A stretch of DNA of 64,000 nt from Tetmemena sp. SeJ-2015 (taxonomy: Eukaryota > Ciliophora > Spirotrichea > Sporadotrichida > Oxytrichidae), in assembly GCA_027382625.1 (NCBI GenBank), contig JAJKFJ010023569.1, positions 124,001 to 188,000 on the forward strand. Reading direction: 5' to 3'. Below are positions 27,501-40,750 of this stretch, piece by piece (the stretch's first letter is position 1; every line of letters starts with the position of its first letter). Under the pieces are notes generated by a model. The model was not told where the DNA came from. It was given only the letters and a program-made list of their open reading frames with translations, and made no database searches. Both the position numbers and the translations under genes were made by a program.

Positions 27501-28680
27501 CTGGAGAGTCTTTCTTCCTTCCTCATCAGAAAGAATTGCTTGAGGAACGAGCTCTGTTGTTCCATACTGCTCGGCACCAGGAAACAAAGATCAACAATTT
27601 AACGAACTAATAGATTTCAAATATGTTACTCAGTCACTCTGATATGATTCCAGGAATGTATGATCAGTATGTCAGATAATGTAGAGCTTCTTACTTAGCT
27701 AATACGGCTGGTGAGGGTCTGTTGAGTCTTCCTTCTGAAGTAAGTCGGAAATCATCTGCTATTATGCACCCTCCAACGAGGACCAGGCTCGATTGCACGT
27801 ACTTTTACTGGATTTCATTCACGACTCTTATCGCTTACAATTCCTTCCAAGTTTTCCCACATCCTTAATTTGTCGTACCTTTGCAGGATGAATTAGACGT
27901 TGTTGCTAATTCGAAGAGATTCGAATTTTGGAGTATATATAAATTAAAGTCACTTGAGATCTGAAGATCCGAACTGGATAGCACCTAAAGTTCTTTAACT
28001 ATTATAATAGTGAGATCTAGACCTTTATAAGAGCATGTATTGATGCAAGATGAATTAGATAGGAGCATAGAGGAATATTACACGAATCAGGGTGACTAGA
28101 AGTTGGTGAAAAGAATTCAAGGAGTTATCCTTACTATGTATTGTAATGTGTTGTGATTTCATATTGAAACAAAGTACCGATTTCATCATTACGTCTAAAA
28201 TAACTTAAAGATAAGCAGCAAGGCTAGGAAACTATCCTCAAGATTGCCTTCTTTATTGGTCACTTATATTTTAGATAGACAGTCTATCAACTCTGTGCTG
28301 ACGTCTGTAGGAATCGACTTATAGAAATTCAGTAAGCCAAGGCTATCTCTTTTAAGCAACACATCTTCAGTCTCGACGCTAATTTTGATTCTATTAATAA
28401 CATGGTTGCGAAGGGAATTTAGGGAGCACTACTTAACTGCCGCTTTTTGACTTAAATTTTGCCGTATCGCCAAAAGTGAAGCATCAAAGCTTAAGGAGAT
28501 AAAAGACTGGAGCTATGCTAATGAAAAAGTAAGAAAAGATGATAGAAAACCACTCTTAACATAATCTACGTGACCTATTCTCACTGGGGAGTTTTAATTT
28601 CGTTGCACTGATGAAGTCCTCCGGCGGGTGAGTGCTATCACTAGGCAATCACGCATAAAACACACTATAGTAATAAGTGG
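24541..28680. other. Germline-limited DNA without recognisable genes
   Basis: Mixed-composition DNA with no convincing long TGA-free frame on either strand. By position it should include decayed middle parts of the inverted golgin copy and the left part of transposon copy C. Short frames near 27.3-27.6 kb on both strands are not recognisable. No transposase motif was found here, so copy C may be truncated or too decayed to see. Confidence 0.4.
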
Positions 28681-28689
28681 CAGGCCTTA

Positions 28690-30180
28690 CAAAATTGGCT
28701 AAAACTTGAACTATTAAGATGGCAACAAGCAAAGCCGTAGCTAAGAGACAAGCTCTAAACCTTCGCAAACCACATAGCTAAACTTAATCGTCGGCAACAG
28801 CAACCAAAGCAAGGATGCTGTGTGACTAAGTGCACATTGGAAGCTCTCTAACTTGAGCTCTGAGCAAACCGAGATTCTGTGCTTTAAATTGTCAAGGGCC
28901 AAGAGTGATGAGAAGATCGTGGGCGTTTAAAACTTCGGCACCCTGATGCCAAAAAACCTCTGTTTGTGCTGCCAGAGATCATGAGAGAAAGAAAGCTTTT
29001 TGAATGCCGATAATTGTCAGCGACATGTTCGAATATCCCTCAGAGTCCAACGGCACTCATCAAGGAGTCACTCACGACGCAACCTAAGATCTATACTGAA
29101 TGCCATATAAGAAAGTGGACGGTCGCTACCTTGCTCAACTTGTGAGCAGACATTCTCTCACTCTGCTTTCCTTCAAGAAACACATGGAGCAAGAAGCATG
29201 GCTAGTTCGTAATTGAAGGATAAAGAAAGTTTAAGATGGTGCCAGCTAGAGCAAGTATTCAGAATTAATCCCATTGACCAAGGTTCAACTAAAGAGGAAG
29301 CAAGAGGAGAAGCTGAGGAAGATTGAGTTTCATGAATCAGAAGCCTCAGTGTATGGTGTCAGTAAAGTTTCAGTTAGCCTAAAATAATGACTCCATGCTT
29401 GAGAGTCTGTATACTTTGGAGGAGTGCGTTCAAAATTACCTCCACCTTGCTGATACGAAGCGAAGAAGACACATCATACAAGAAGAGATATGCTACAAGA
29501 TTCTTACGAATTAACCTTGTAAAGATAGGAAGAGGAGGCTCTTGCCGCCTTCGCCCACCATACAAGAACTGAAGGTGTTGAGAAGAAGCGAGGGACAAAA
29601 ACTTGAGTACGTTCTTAACTTGCTGGTGTTACTTTAGTGCGATCATGATTACAACAATATCATCGCATCGCCTTCCTAAATGGGCAGATTCAACTACTAA
29701 GAGAATTTGTCTCAGCACTCAGGCGCAAGATTTAGTATAGCCTTTCACTGCTATGTGCTCACTGACTGCTCCGTTCAGACGGAGTATGGAGTTGGCAAAC
29801 TGGAGCATTGGGATTCGTGCACAAGAGATCATCAAAGCGCAAGAAACATCATATAAATGCTTGAACCAGTCCAGAGCCAACTGTCAAGACTTGACAGAGT
29901 TGTAAAAGAAGAGAAACATTGAGGAAGCATCGGTGCAAGGAACTGCAGGCTACCTCCCATAGAGACAGACTTGGCTCAACGGTTCAGTCCAGTGGGACAT
30001 TTGGTCTATAGTTGTAATCCAATCAAACTTGAATGCGATATGAAACCCGATGAATACTCCTCGTGTGAAAGTGAAGATGATGCAATATAACTCGCAACAA
30101 GACATTGTAAGATAAGACAAAGGGTAACAGATCCTTTGAAAAGTAGTAAAACAAGGAGTAATAATTCAAGCAACTTATGA
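28690..30180 (+). pseudogene. Third ORF of TBE-like transposon, copy C, decayed
   Basis: A series of frames broken by TGA and shifts runs to a TGA at 30178. The best piece is near 29390-29900 (ESLYTLEECVQNYLHLADTK, EYVLNLLVLLQCDHDYNN). The nucleotide sequence is clearly homologous, in inverse orientation, to 36400-37970 (copy D) for about 1.5 kb, including the stretch after ATGCTTGAGA and the acidic C-terminal region near 30050. A shorter protein match (MG, aromatic residues, Leu, Gly-Ala) is seen in copy B near 61250. In TBE elements described from Oxytricha a third large ORF of this size is known; assigning this one to it is inference from position and partners. Confidence 0.55.
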
Positions 30181-30385
30181 AACTTACACTCAGTTTATCT
30201 GAGTACCGAGGAAAGCACTTAAAGGTATTTTAAATAAATTCAATCAATAATTATTTATAGCATATTAGAAACAGCTGACCTCTAGCTGACTGAATTAGGG
30301 TTAAAATTTTAAGCCTTAGATTATATATTTTGAATGAAGAATTTAATTAAATAAAATTATTTTCATTTTTTTATCATAAATTAAT

Positions 30386-30401
30386 GGGGTCTTTGGGGTT
30401 T
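30386..30401 (+). repeat. Telomere-like right end of element C
   Basis: GGGGTCTTTGGGGTTT, a degenerate G4T4 repeat, follows an AT-rich tail about 200 bp after the copy C ORF. The orientation, with the G-rich strand running outward, matches the ends at 35932 (as complement) and 61561. All three are preceded by an AT dinucleotide or T run. Confidence 0.6.
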
Positions 30402-33400
30402 GAGTTGATTCCTCGTTTATAATTCATCAATGAGGACGCACATGTTTAACTATATAATATTAGAGCACATTAAGATAGTATATTAGACGTGTTTAATGGA
30501 TTTCACTGATATGTACTTATCTGGTCTACACGTGTCATAATGAGAGAGGCTCTCAGGGTATGACTGAACAATCGTCAAAGTCACTAATTCCTTCATACTT
30601 CATTAGAGAAATGGCTGGTGTATAATATCTAAATATCATGACGCTGGGATAGTAATTATTCAGAGAATACTTCGATGAGCGAGAAACTAGCTAGATGACA
30701 TAATATTCTTGTTGTTATGAGTATATCAAGTCAACCTAAAGGTCATTGAGAGAAATTGATCAAAGTGTTAGACATTTTAAAATGAAGTGACATATAAGAC
30801 TATTAATTTTCTTTATGTTTGTTCAAAATCTTAAAACTAAAGTGGCAAAATCGTAACAGAAGTTATAAGCTTTCACTATTATTCGTCGTTAATGTCTTTT
30901 TGCTTTTGCATTATAGCCGAACTTTAAAAGAATAGAGGATAAATTTTATGAGCAGTCCCTGGATAAGTGGATTAAGAAACATCAATCTAAATGGGATTAT
31001 AGTTAAGATATGGGCTTTGATAAGGTAAAGGCCTCACATTAGTGACGATGGTATATATTCAATTTTTTGTAGCGAAGGAATAATATTTCCATATATTTGT
31101 ACCTAGTATATATACTCGTAATGCAGTCTAGCAGGTATAAAATAAAATTTACTTATTGTAACAGCCGGAAGTAAGTTAAAAACTATCTAGTGGAAAGCAC
31201 GCATGAGTTTGTTGTAAGATGATAAGGCTAGTCGCTAATATTGATTCAGGGAGTTTCAAATATTTATTTCATAACTCTATACGTAGTCAGGAAAGTAGAC
31301 AATTCTACGAGGCTTAGATTAAGAGAGGAATTATACATTCTGGATAGCCTTATATGCAGTAATTTATTCTAATGAGTTAAGAGAAGTGCATTTCACTGTT
31401 AAGGTAGGAAAGTGAACAGAGGAATTCAGTCGTTGATATTAATGGAAGATAATTAATATATGTGCTGAAAGATGTCTTATTCTTGACATGTATAATTACG
31501 TAAGTCATAAACACTATTAACTTAGAAACTGACTTAAATAAAAGATAACATTAGCAAGTATATCAATTTTTTACTTTGAATAGAAAGTTGCTTTCAAGAT
31601 AAGTATTATGAGATGATAATAATATAAACAGACTTATGCATCTCATAAACACTCCAGCATAAATATTCCATTGTTGCGGAGTAAGAATCTAGAGGCTCAT
31701 ATCTGAATAATTCGTTCTAGTGTATACGGTAATCCTCATTATGATATGATATAAGTTAAACGAGTCGATAAGTTTAGTCATAGGTTAGTGGCAAGACATA
31801 CTATCGTGATGTAAGTCGAACCACATCGATTATTGAATTAGGTTCGGCGAATCTCGCTATAGTATAACCAGAATAGCGTCTCACTGTTTCGCAAGACTTG
31901 TAACTCCTCTCAGGACTTAGTGAGCGTAATATTGATCCTGCGATCCTTTGAATTGACCTAAATCAGATCTTATAATTCATTGTCATTATAGAGGAGTAAT
32001 GAACGACTAGTATAATACTGATTACTCTATCTGTAAGCACGGGGCCGCTAATTGGTTAGCGGTACACACGTATGATTAAGTGTCCGAGATGGGTGTTATT
32101 TAAATAGAAATCGCAATTCTAGAATTCTACGAGTCATAACTCACATTGTAGGCTCAAGGTACCAATAATAAGAACAAATATTTATTGGTGAGACTTTGAA
32201 TAATTCAAGGTTGACAAGCGCACTCTAACGTTCTAACATGGAGTTTGATAGTAACTTTTCAAAATCTTGTGCAACGCATTTGAGAATTAGTAACATTATG
32301 TGAAACTAATTAAGTACGTATAGGTTGCTCCAGAGATTATGGGCACAATTTACGTTCATGGTACTAGTATATACAATACAATATAGCTTACTCTTCCCAC
32401 ATCATTTATTAAATACAGATGAAAATAGTAAAGGTTAAAGTAGATTGAAGCACTACAGTCAAAGCGGAAATGGTGAGCAACATACTAATTTGAGGATAAA
32501 TTCCTCGACTTCAGAAATACGGTACGCACTCATTTATTTAAAGAATTTTGTAAGCTAGATAAATATTTAGCAGAGTAACAATTAGGCTTCAACTTTATTA
32601 ATTTTGCGTCTCGTAAGATAAGATATATATTATCGACTTTTAGATCAAAGAACGCGACAGTTGAAGACCACGGAATGCAAAATAAGACGTTATAATAATT
32701 TCAGGTACATTAACAGCAGTCGCTGGAGTTGTATTAGTTCGTTAATGTCATAACGAAAAGAGCACGAATATATTCACTAACACCGTGCTTTCGGGATCGT
32801 TCGATCTCGTTCCTTATTTGCAGATTATTATCGCTATGATAGTTACACACATTGTTCATTAGGAAGATGCTCTCTGAAGAGATACACGATATGTATAGAG
32901 TTAAACCATGATTATCGGCCTCTAAGGAGACAGAGAAAAAGACTGAGATTTATAAGAAGTATCTAATGAAGAACGTTAGGGTACTAATTTTGAATAGAAT
33001 AAATTGTATAAATTTTATCAAAAATTTTGATCACAATACAACTTTTTATGTTTTTAACGTGGAGCCGTAATCAGGTTCCTTATAATATTTATGTAAATGA
33101 TAATGAGTTAACTTTAATTTAAATTAAGGTTAGAAGCCTCAGTAGCGATTATAAATAACGAAGATTAGTAGTTACCTTGGATTAATCTCAGTGTTGCTAA
33201 ATTGATTGCTGGATACCTATAGAGATGTTCACAATATTATAGTTTACGATGACTATAAAGTGCACTGCTTGGAGGCGGTCGCTCGTTTCGAAGTTAGAAG
33301 GTTTAATCAACATACTGTAATACCAATCCACGAGTCAAGTTATTGTGGTAATCTAATGATCTCAGATTACCTTTACAGAATTAATAGGATATGTTACGCA

Positions 33401-35931
33401 CATCTTGGGGATACTCCTGGAAGGTAGAGAATAGATCATCATTAGAGTCAAGCGCTTTAAGGAACGCGAGTTACATAGAGAGTAAAAGTTTGATTATAAA
33501 TGTAGCGATGTTGCATCATAGTGTAGAGTCTTAACTCAAAACGTTCTAACTTTATATCTGAACATTGCATTGCGATTCGTTGCATATTACAATCTATCTA
33601 ACTGTGATGCAATTAATGATGTTCAATCGTGATCATAGTCGTCTATGGAATTATAGATGTAAAGGCTTAGATAGTCATACTAACCACTGTGAATAGAGCG
33701 AGGTGTTATAACTTTTTATTTGTCTTCGAGTATAGAGGCTCTTAATTATTCATAATTTAAATCTAAAAGTACTTTACTTGAAGTAACTTAGACATAATTG
33801 ATTAGTCTCTAAAATCTTTAACAGTTATTAATCTTTTTTGCTGAAATTTCTTGATAGTGTAAAATGCAAAAGAAATAATTGAGTTAAATGCTTAGGATAA
33901 GCAATTCAACAGTATGAGGACCTTTCAATGAGGGACGCAAAAGATACTTTAAAATATGAAATTAAATTGATACAGACAATTCCTTTGCTATCTTAGGTAC
34001 ACAGACGAGACTCTTTCAAGACAAATTCGCGACTTAGAGGGCAGATAACACGGTATGAGCGCAAATGGATTAACAAATTGACAGAATTAAGAATAATTAT
34101 CATAGAGTGTAATAGATGATTGAGTGTGCAAATTTGACATCTGTAGATATGATCTTTAATAATGGAAATGATACATGTTATGATAGGATTAAATTATATC
34201 GATGTTAGCTTAAACATCAAAAATCGGTTTTAAATTTTAAAGCAAAGTGTCATTTTTAGGACATAAACAAGATGTAAATTTAACGAACTCCGTCAAACAC
34301 GAACGATTTAACAAAACTTTACTTTTGAGAATGGATAAGACTTGGTTATATAAGATGATTAGCAGCTTACCCGGGTTACGATTTGAAATTTACCGAAAAT
34401 CGAGGGCCGCCAGCTTTTTAATATAATTAGAAATTAAGGGTAATCAAATATCAGTACAGTAATTAAAATTAAATCGGAACATACAGTTTAGGAGTTTTAT
34501 GAAAAGTTTTTTTTTCTAATTTGTAGCTGCACTCTGATAAATTATATTTAATGTTAATCGAATGAAATGAATAGCATTATATCATGAACTTAGAGAGTAT
34601 ATATAGGCCGATTATTAGACCTATTGTTTTATTTGTGGACAATTTTGAACTGCAATTATATATTGTCTCTGCATTTAAATAGAGAGGAAAAATCTCTCAA
34701 TTATTTTGTTTATAAAAATTTGAATCTTTCATGGTTCATGGAGTTTTGTAAATGCTTTATATTTTTCCATTAAAACAATGTTGCGAACAATACTAGGAAA
34801 TTTTCATGTAAATAGCCTAGAGGTATCAGTTATTAATACCCAACCTTTTGCTGTCTATAAATTATCTCGAGCAATTCCTTATTTAGAATTGCTTGTTTAT
34901 TAATCTAATTTAACGTAATTTTTTGGTGAGGTATCCACTACATCTCTCTTTATATCGGGGTTTATTAATAAATATAGAGATTAATCTTCTTATTCATCGA
35001 AGTTTGTGTTAAAACACTTGTCTTATGAAATTTCCACGACACGAATTAGTCTAACCTGTACATATATGTTATACAGTAGAGAATTTGTCGCATATACACT
35101 GTTCATAGCAGCTCACTGTAAGTTATAGATTACATAAAGTTTACCGAAGCCTATTGTTAAACTGAGGAATTGGTTATTTATTTAATTTTATTCATATCAC
35201 TTAGTAACTTTATATAGAGACATTTTTTAAAGAAAACATGGTTTTGCGTATGGGGTATAGGAAGTATATAAGATATAACTGTCACAGAAATCTCAGTAAT
35301 CGTTGTGGTCAGCAAATCACTTAGTTTCTATATGACATTAGACGGGACTAATTCTTCATGGGAATATCATAGGCTCTTCACCTCCTTACACTAAAATACT
35401 AGCTTTTTTCCATTATTTTTAAGGTTATTCATGGAGTTAATTTATTATCAAATAAGCTGTATTCTAGATGAGGTTTTAATGGGGGCATCATTGGCATTCT
35501 ATATCACAAAATTAATATTTTTTTCTAATCAATTTCTTTATGCTTTTTAGATGTGCTATATTACAACTTTCTAACAAAAATGTTTATTAAATTATAACTT
35601 TCGATATATTGTTAAGAGATTTATTAAAACTAATAACGAAAGTTAAATTTAATGAGTTCATTTAAATTTTATATAAATTTTTTTGTTTTAGTTGTCTTAC
35701 AAAAATTTGGACGTTATTTCCTTTATTATAGACATATAGATTAATAAATTTTAATATTATAGATAAGATGACTTTATCGTCAGTTTCTACTTAGCTTCCA
35801 ATCTAGCAATAAAGATAAAGTTTCATTTAGAAATTATACGAAAATTATCTCTTAAAATATTCAATTTGCAAAGATTTTAATTCTAAATTAAATAAAATGT
35901 GGTTGATTGAATTATACGGGAAGCATCTGCA
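30402..35931. other. AT-rich spacer between facing elements C and D
   Basis: About 5.5 kb with no gene I can name on either strand. A 73-codon plus-strand frame at 33206-33427 extends somewhat with Gln codons but resembles nothing known. The spacer may hold decayed middle parts of the golgin copy or unique germline-limited DNA. Confidence 0.4.
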
Positions 35932-35942
35932 CCCAAAACCCC
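35932..35942 (-). repeat. Telomere-like left end of element D
   Basis: CCCAAAACCCC, an exact C4A4-type repeat, preceding the AT-rich tail and third ORF of copy D read on the minus strand. It mirrors the right end of copy C. Confidence 0.6.
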
Positions 35943-36399
35943 ATAATATGGATTAACTATAAAATTAAACTATTTAAATTGTATATAAGGAGGAGTTGAA
36001 TTGGATTCAGAATTTTATTTAAAATTTCTTGTATTAATAAAAAATTTTATGAAAATGACGATCTATTCTTCTAGGAAATTGGGTATTTTTTAGTCTACGC
36101 TTTCACGTACCAAACACGGTATCCTAAAGTCTTTAAAACAGGACATGGGTGTATACATACTTGACGTTGTCTCATATATCGTCGAATTTTAGTACACTTT
36201 TATCGGTTGTCTTTTCCTTCTATTCTTTCTGAGATAATTTTAGGATTTTTGTGAGGTGTAATGATTTTAAAAATGGTTTCCTATAAATTCAGAGTATTTG
36301 CTTGGATTATACTATTATATTCTTGAAGTTTTATTTGAACCTAAATTTCATATAGGTATTTTACTAGATTTACCTTAGTCTTTATTCATTTACAATAGT

Positions 36400-37970
36400 C
36401 TTGTTGACGGAATTCTCTATGTTATTATTGCATCATCTTCACTTTCATCCCTAGTAGTATTCCTCTGGTTTCATAATCGCAATTCAAGTATAGATTGCAA
36501 CTATAGACAAAGTGATCTTCATCTGCTATCTGCCGTTGAGCCATAGTCTGTCTCTACTGGAATTTCAGGCGAATGTAGCAGCACTAGTATCGATGCTACC
36601 CGTAGGCACTGTCGCTGCAAGATTGCTCTTTTTTCATTTCTTCTTTACATCAAAATTTAAAGTCTGATATGAAATGTCTCTATTGAACACTGTATCTGAC
36701 TGGATTCAAATAGTTTTATTACTATTCACTGTTACTACTTGACTTTGTAGATTCTGTGCAGAAATCACAATCTCATGCAACTCCATCACTTCCTCTTATT
36801 TGACGAGTCAGTGTAACTATGGCCATTCTAAGCTATGATGAGCTGTGTTTGCAGCCAACTGCTAGAGCTACGAGTATATATGAATTGGTTAATTCTCTCA
36901 CGCTGTTGGAATTTTCCACAATTTATAAGGGAAGGCGAGATGGCGTTGGTAATTCATCGATTCGAATAATAGATAATCTCTATGCAAGATAGAAAGAAAG
37001 TAGTTTTCAATGTTTTTTTGTCATTTCGTTTTTCACTCTTTAAATTACTGCTTTCAATTTCGTTACGCTGATCTAGGCTTCTATCATTTACAGTTGTTGG
37101 AACAATCTTCCTTTCCCAATACTTCTACGAAGGTATTCGTAAGAGCGACACTTGTAACGACACATACTCTTCTGTATGATGGTGTCTTGCTTCGTTCTGT
37201 GATGAGCAGGTAGGAGGTAATTTGTTGAACCACTCCTCAAATGGTAACAACGTCTCAAGCATGATGTGCCTTGCTTTGAGTCTAGCTGAAAACTTACTGA
37301 CACCATCACATCTAAAGGTCTTCGTTATGAGGGACTGAACGGTCTACAAAAGTCTTCCTCATCACTCTCTTTCCTTCTTGCTTGCTTCCTTTTTAGGGTG
37401 AACTCCTCTATTTTGTCATTGATCTTAGTCGGATTCTTAGCTTCTAAATTAGGCTGGCATATTCCTGAGATCCATTTGCAATTTGGGGATATTAATGTTT
37501 TGTAATTTTCTTTACTCTCAATTACGAACTCAGGCATGTGACTTCTCTCCATCGGCTTTTTTTTTCTCTGAGGGGAAGATAGCATAGAGATCGACTAGGA
37601 ATAACAATGTTGCGTCAAAGTTGTGAGCATACGCGATAGCGACGTCCACTTTCTAATGCTTCATAATAAAGATCTTAGGTTTGTCTGAGTGGACTTGCTG
37701 ATGTGCGCGTTAGAAGGCTTCTCTGCAGATATTCGAGCACTGCGCTATGACATTACTCGCATCTCGAAACACAGTGGTTTGATCTTTAATTTTTTCTCCT
37801 ATATGAATGTCTGGAGGCAGCAACAGAGCGTATGCCAATATCCTAGGTGCAGCGATAGTTAAACACGCCCCACTCGACTTCTCAACTGCTTGGCTTGTAA
37901 CAACCTTTAGAAGCCAGAGATTCTTGCTCGAAGGCTCTGTTCTATGAAGTAGCTTCAATCCATGGGCCAC
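36400..37970 (-). pseudogene. Third ORF of TBE-like transposon, copy D
   Basis: The minus-strand frame starting near 37970 (MAHGLKLLHRTEPSSKNLWL) runs past Gln-coding TAA/TAG. It shifts by one base in an A run near 37555, then runs as MPEFVIESKENYKTLISPNC through a Lys/Arg-rich stretch to a TGA near 37010. Homology to copy C continues to about 36430, including an acidic segment, so more frames were once joined. Better preserved than copy C but still broken. No domain is recognised; a Cys/Arg-rich segment (CRYKCRSYEYLRR) might bind nucleic acid, which is speculation. Confidence 0.5.
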
Positions 37971-38227
37971 TTAAGGGTGGCACTTACATGTTCTTTAAGT
38001 AATAAGGGATTTTGGCGGTGTTCCGAACATCAAGTGGTTAGGTTTACTTTTTGTGTTAACGTTCTCTAAATGGTCTCGTCAAATTCTTTGTGGGCTATAG
38101 CTACTCTTTTCTGGTGTGCCTCATCTAAGGAACTATAGCAAATATATGTTTTTAAAATTTTAATGATTGAAATAGTCCAACGCCACTATGTATAATCTAC
38201 TGTATGTCTTGTCATGTTCGCTTTTAG

Positions 38228-39236
38228 GTGCAGAAGAAGTATAACCTAGAAGAGTCACCGAGGACACATTCGTCACGCATGTTTACAAAAAAGATGATAA
38301 GTTTGTTTGATTGTTTCTTTCATCTTTCTTTGTTGAATATTATGGGGATAGCCTCCATCCATTTAAGTAAGCTTGCTATATTTCGACGTTGGGGAAACTT
38401 TTTTGCTACGAATATCCTATACGTATCTTTCAAAAACTGCAAGGTTTTGAGTCTAATGCTATTCTCACACTCTCGCTATGTCAATCCTCATGTTAGTCTT
38501 TACAGTTAATGTCTGACGTACGACAAATTGCTTAAAAATTTTGCTGCTACTAATTTCATTGCAACGCGTATTGAACTGCTAGCATTACTATTGCAGCAAA
38601 CTTTGATAGACTCAGAAGGAATAATTCTATTTCAATTTCAATCGTTTTAAGAAGTATTTTTGTTATTCTTCTCTATTGAAACCTTTGTACAACCACATCT
38701 CATTGATGCATCAAACTTGCACCTGATTCGCTTAGTTCTCTAGCTCTATCTATTTCAGATTGTCATCCTATAGGATATCACTATTAAATAGTAAGACTTT
38801 AGCTTCGTTCGGATTAAGATCAATAATAATAACTTTGATTTTCACATAGAACAACGAGTACTCGAGCAAGATGGTGGAAAACTTGAAATGGTTAAGGCGA
38901 GTTATAAAGAGTGTGTTAAAAAGAAGCAAAGACAGTTGAGCATATAAATTCTGGAGCTTTTCGCGAAGGGAGTACTGAAGGAAGACCTTTCTTTATACTT
39001 TAGGTACCTCACTTACGCAGGTTAAGAATGCTTCATAATGGAGTAAAATAATCTTAGTTGGTGTTGTTCCATTTTCCAGACAATGTATGGAACAAAAGAA
39101 TCTCGTATCCTCTAAAGCAATTCGTTGCTGATGGAGAAGAAAGGGGCATAACGTCAGAAACAAGTGGCGATTTTTGTTCAATCAATGAGCATTGTGCGAA
39201 TAGTACTTAAGCCAAACTGGGTATCTTTCAATTGAT
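38228..39236 (+). CDS. Unrecognised 336-codon open frame
   Basis: In TAA/TAG=Gln code this plus-strand frame has no TGA over 336 codons. Near 38840-39180 it has a balanced composition (VLEQDGGKLEMVKASYKECV; LELFAKGVLKEDLSLYFRY). The same frame continues to about 40030 but with six TGAs. The first half is hydrophobic and its complement also has hydrophilic pieces, so the coding strand is not certain. No family is recognised. It lies between element D and the golgin 5' copy, inside germline-limited DNA. Confidence 0.35.
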
Positions 39237-40059
39237 AGCGATTCGTCATTGTGTAACACTATATGTATGGTATGATGCGATGGGAATCGGAGGTCTCGCT
39301 TTACTAATTTTTGGGACCTCTATACCGTTATACAAGGAACATCCTTCTTCAAAATACTATACCCGTTGCCAGCATGAAGCTTAGTGTCATTCTTTGCGTC
39401 ACTTGCTTACTGTATAGACGTGTCAGAGTTATATGGGACTAGGGGCAGATCATTTGAGATGCTTAACATATATTTAATAGAAAGGTTCTACTGCAGGATA
39501 CTTGAAAGAAACATGACCCAATACCGATTCATGGCAATAGAGGTTGCATGAGTCGTACTGAAATGCGCTTTATTGAAGCAGGGCCTTCGAAGTTAGTCCC
39601 TTATAGTCTATCTGACTAGTAATTGTAGCTTTTGAGACCGTTTAACTGTGCTAGTATGAAACACCTGAGCAACTACGCCATCTCACTTACATGAAATGTA
39701 GATGAGCGAAAGGTAATTACGAGCACAGAAAAGCCTAGAATTCAAGCATCGAGGTGAGACAGCGTCAATCAAATCATATCATACACTTAGGCGAAGAGAG
39801 ATTGCATCATAGATTTGTGGAGAGCAAGGTATTGATCCAGGGAAAGCTAAGGTCCATGCATGAGGCAGCCCACCATGACGGAGAAGAAATGGCTCTTCTA
39901 CCTCTAACTTGACTTATTTGGTAAAGAAAGGTTCTCTCTCTTCTCCCAGATAAGCAAAAGCAATTTGACAATCTAAGAAGGTCTGGTTCAATTATAATAT
40001 TCATAGACTGCATTTTTATACATATCGTTTTAAGGTGATCTTCATTAACTTTTGATCTT

Positions 40060-40750
40060 AATTTATTTGCTCTATCTCGGAAGGTCCTTATAACCGCTCA
40101 AGTCTCAGCTATTATACGGGTTGTACTGCTACTTACTAGGTTTTTCTAATACTCTTATTCTTATTCTACACTTAGACTTAACTACGATCTTTATCCTCTA
40201 AATATTCGTCCTCTGCGTCCATTGTTAATTTTCAGTTACCTCAGGTGAGAGAGGCCTTTTGCCTCCTATAAGTTGCTTTTGGGCTAATTTGCTGATTTAG
40301 TTCATTTTCCCACTTATTTTTTAAGCTTTGGATTTAGATTCTTGATTTTTTGGTATAATTCAGATTGTCCTGCTCTTAAGCAAGTCAGGTATTTAGATCT
40401 TCTAAATCTTATGCATTGAATGTTAAATAGTGACGATTAGCTTAAGTCATGTGGATTTACATATAAACACTAACTTTTATAGAGAGGGGAGTTTTTCTTC
40501 GTCGTCTCAAGTGAACTTGAAGTTAATTATGGAATAATGAGTTATTATAGTTCTGTGGAGCTGTAAGATATGTTGAATAATTAGTCGATGCGATAAGATT
40601 GATGAGAACAGCAGCTTCTTTATGGTACGATGTCCAACTTGTATTACTTGCATAATTTCCAGTGAGACAATACTCAATGCCTAGTATGACTCTCTGGCGA
40701 GTAGGAAGAAAGTTTAATAATTCATACATTTAGATTGGTAGCATGGAATG
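40060..40750 (-). pseudogene. Inverted decayed copy of the golgin 5' end
   Basis: The reverse complement aligns along its length with about 18390-18990. Matching tracts include the segments around CTTGCTTAAGAGCAGGACAA, CTTAAAAAATAAGTGG and the start region after ATGAAT. The match extends upstream into the 81-bp insert at 18367-18447, so the duplication happened at germline DNA level, not through RNA. Indels break the frame. Together with 23905-24540 it brackets one inverted golgin copy expanded from about 5 kb to about 16.8 kb by insertions. Confidence 0.7.

Larger units (their letters stand above)
24600..30401. mobile_element. TBE-like transposon copy C (left limit unknown)
   Basis: Defined by the telomere-like right end at 30386-30401 and the third ORF that reads toward it. 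The left limit and the transposase part were not found. It is inserted within the region occupied by the inverted golgin copy. Confidence 0.45.
35932..38050. mobile_element. TBE-like transposon copy D (right limit unknown)
   Basis: Inverted relative to copy C: telomere-like end at left, third ORF on the minus strand at 36400-37970. Nucleotide homology to copy C ends near 38000, so only about 2 kb can be assigned. The rest may be lost or too diverged. Confidence 0.5.
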
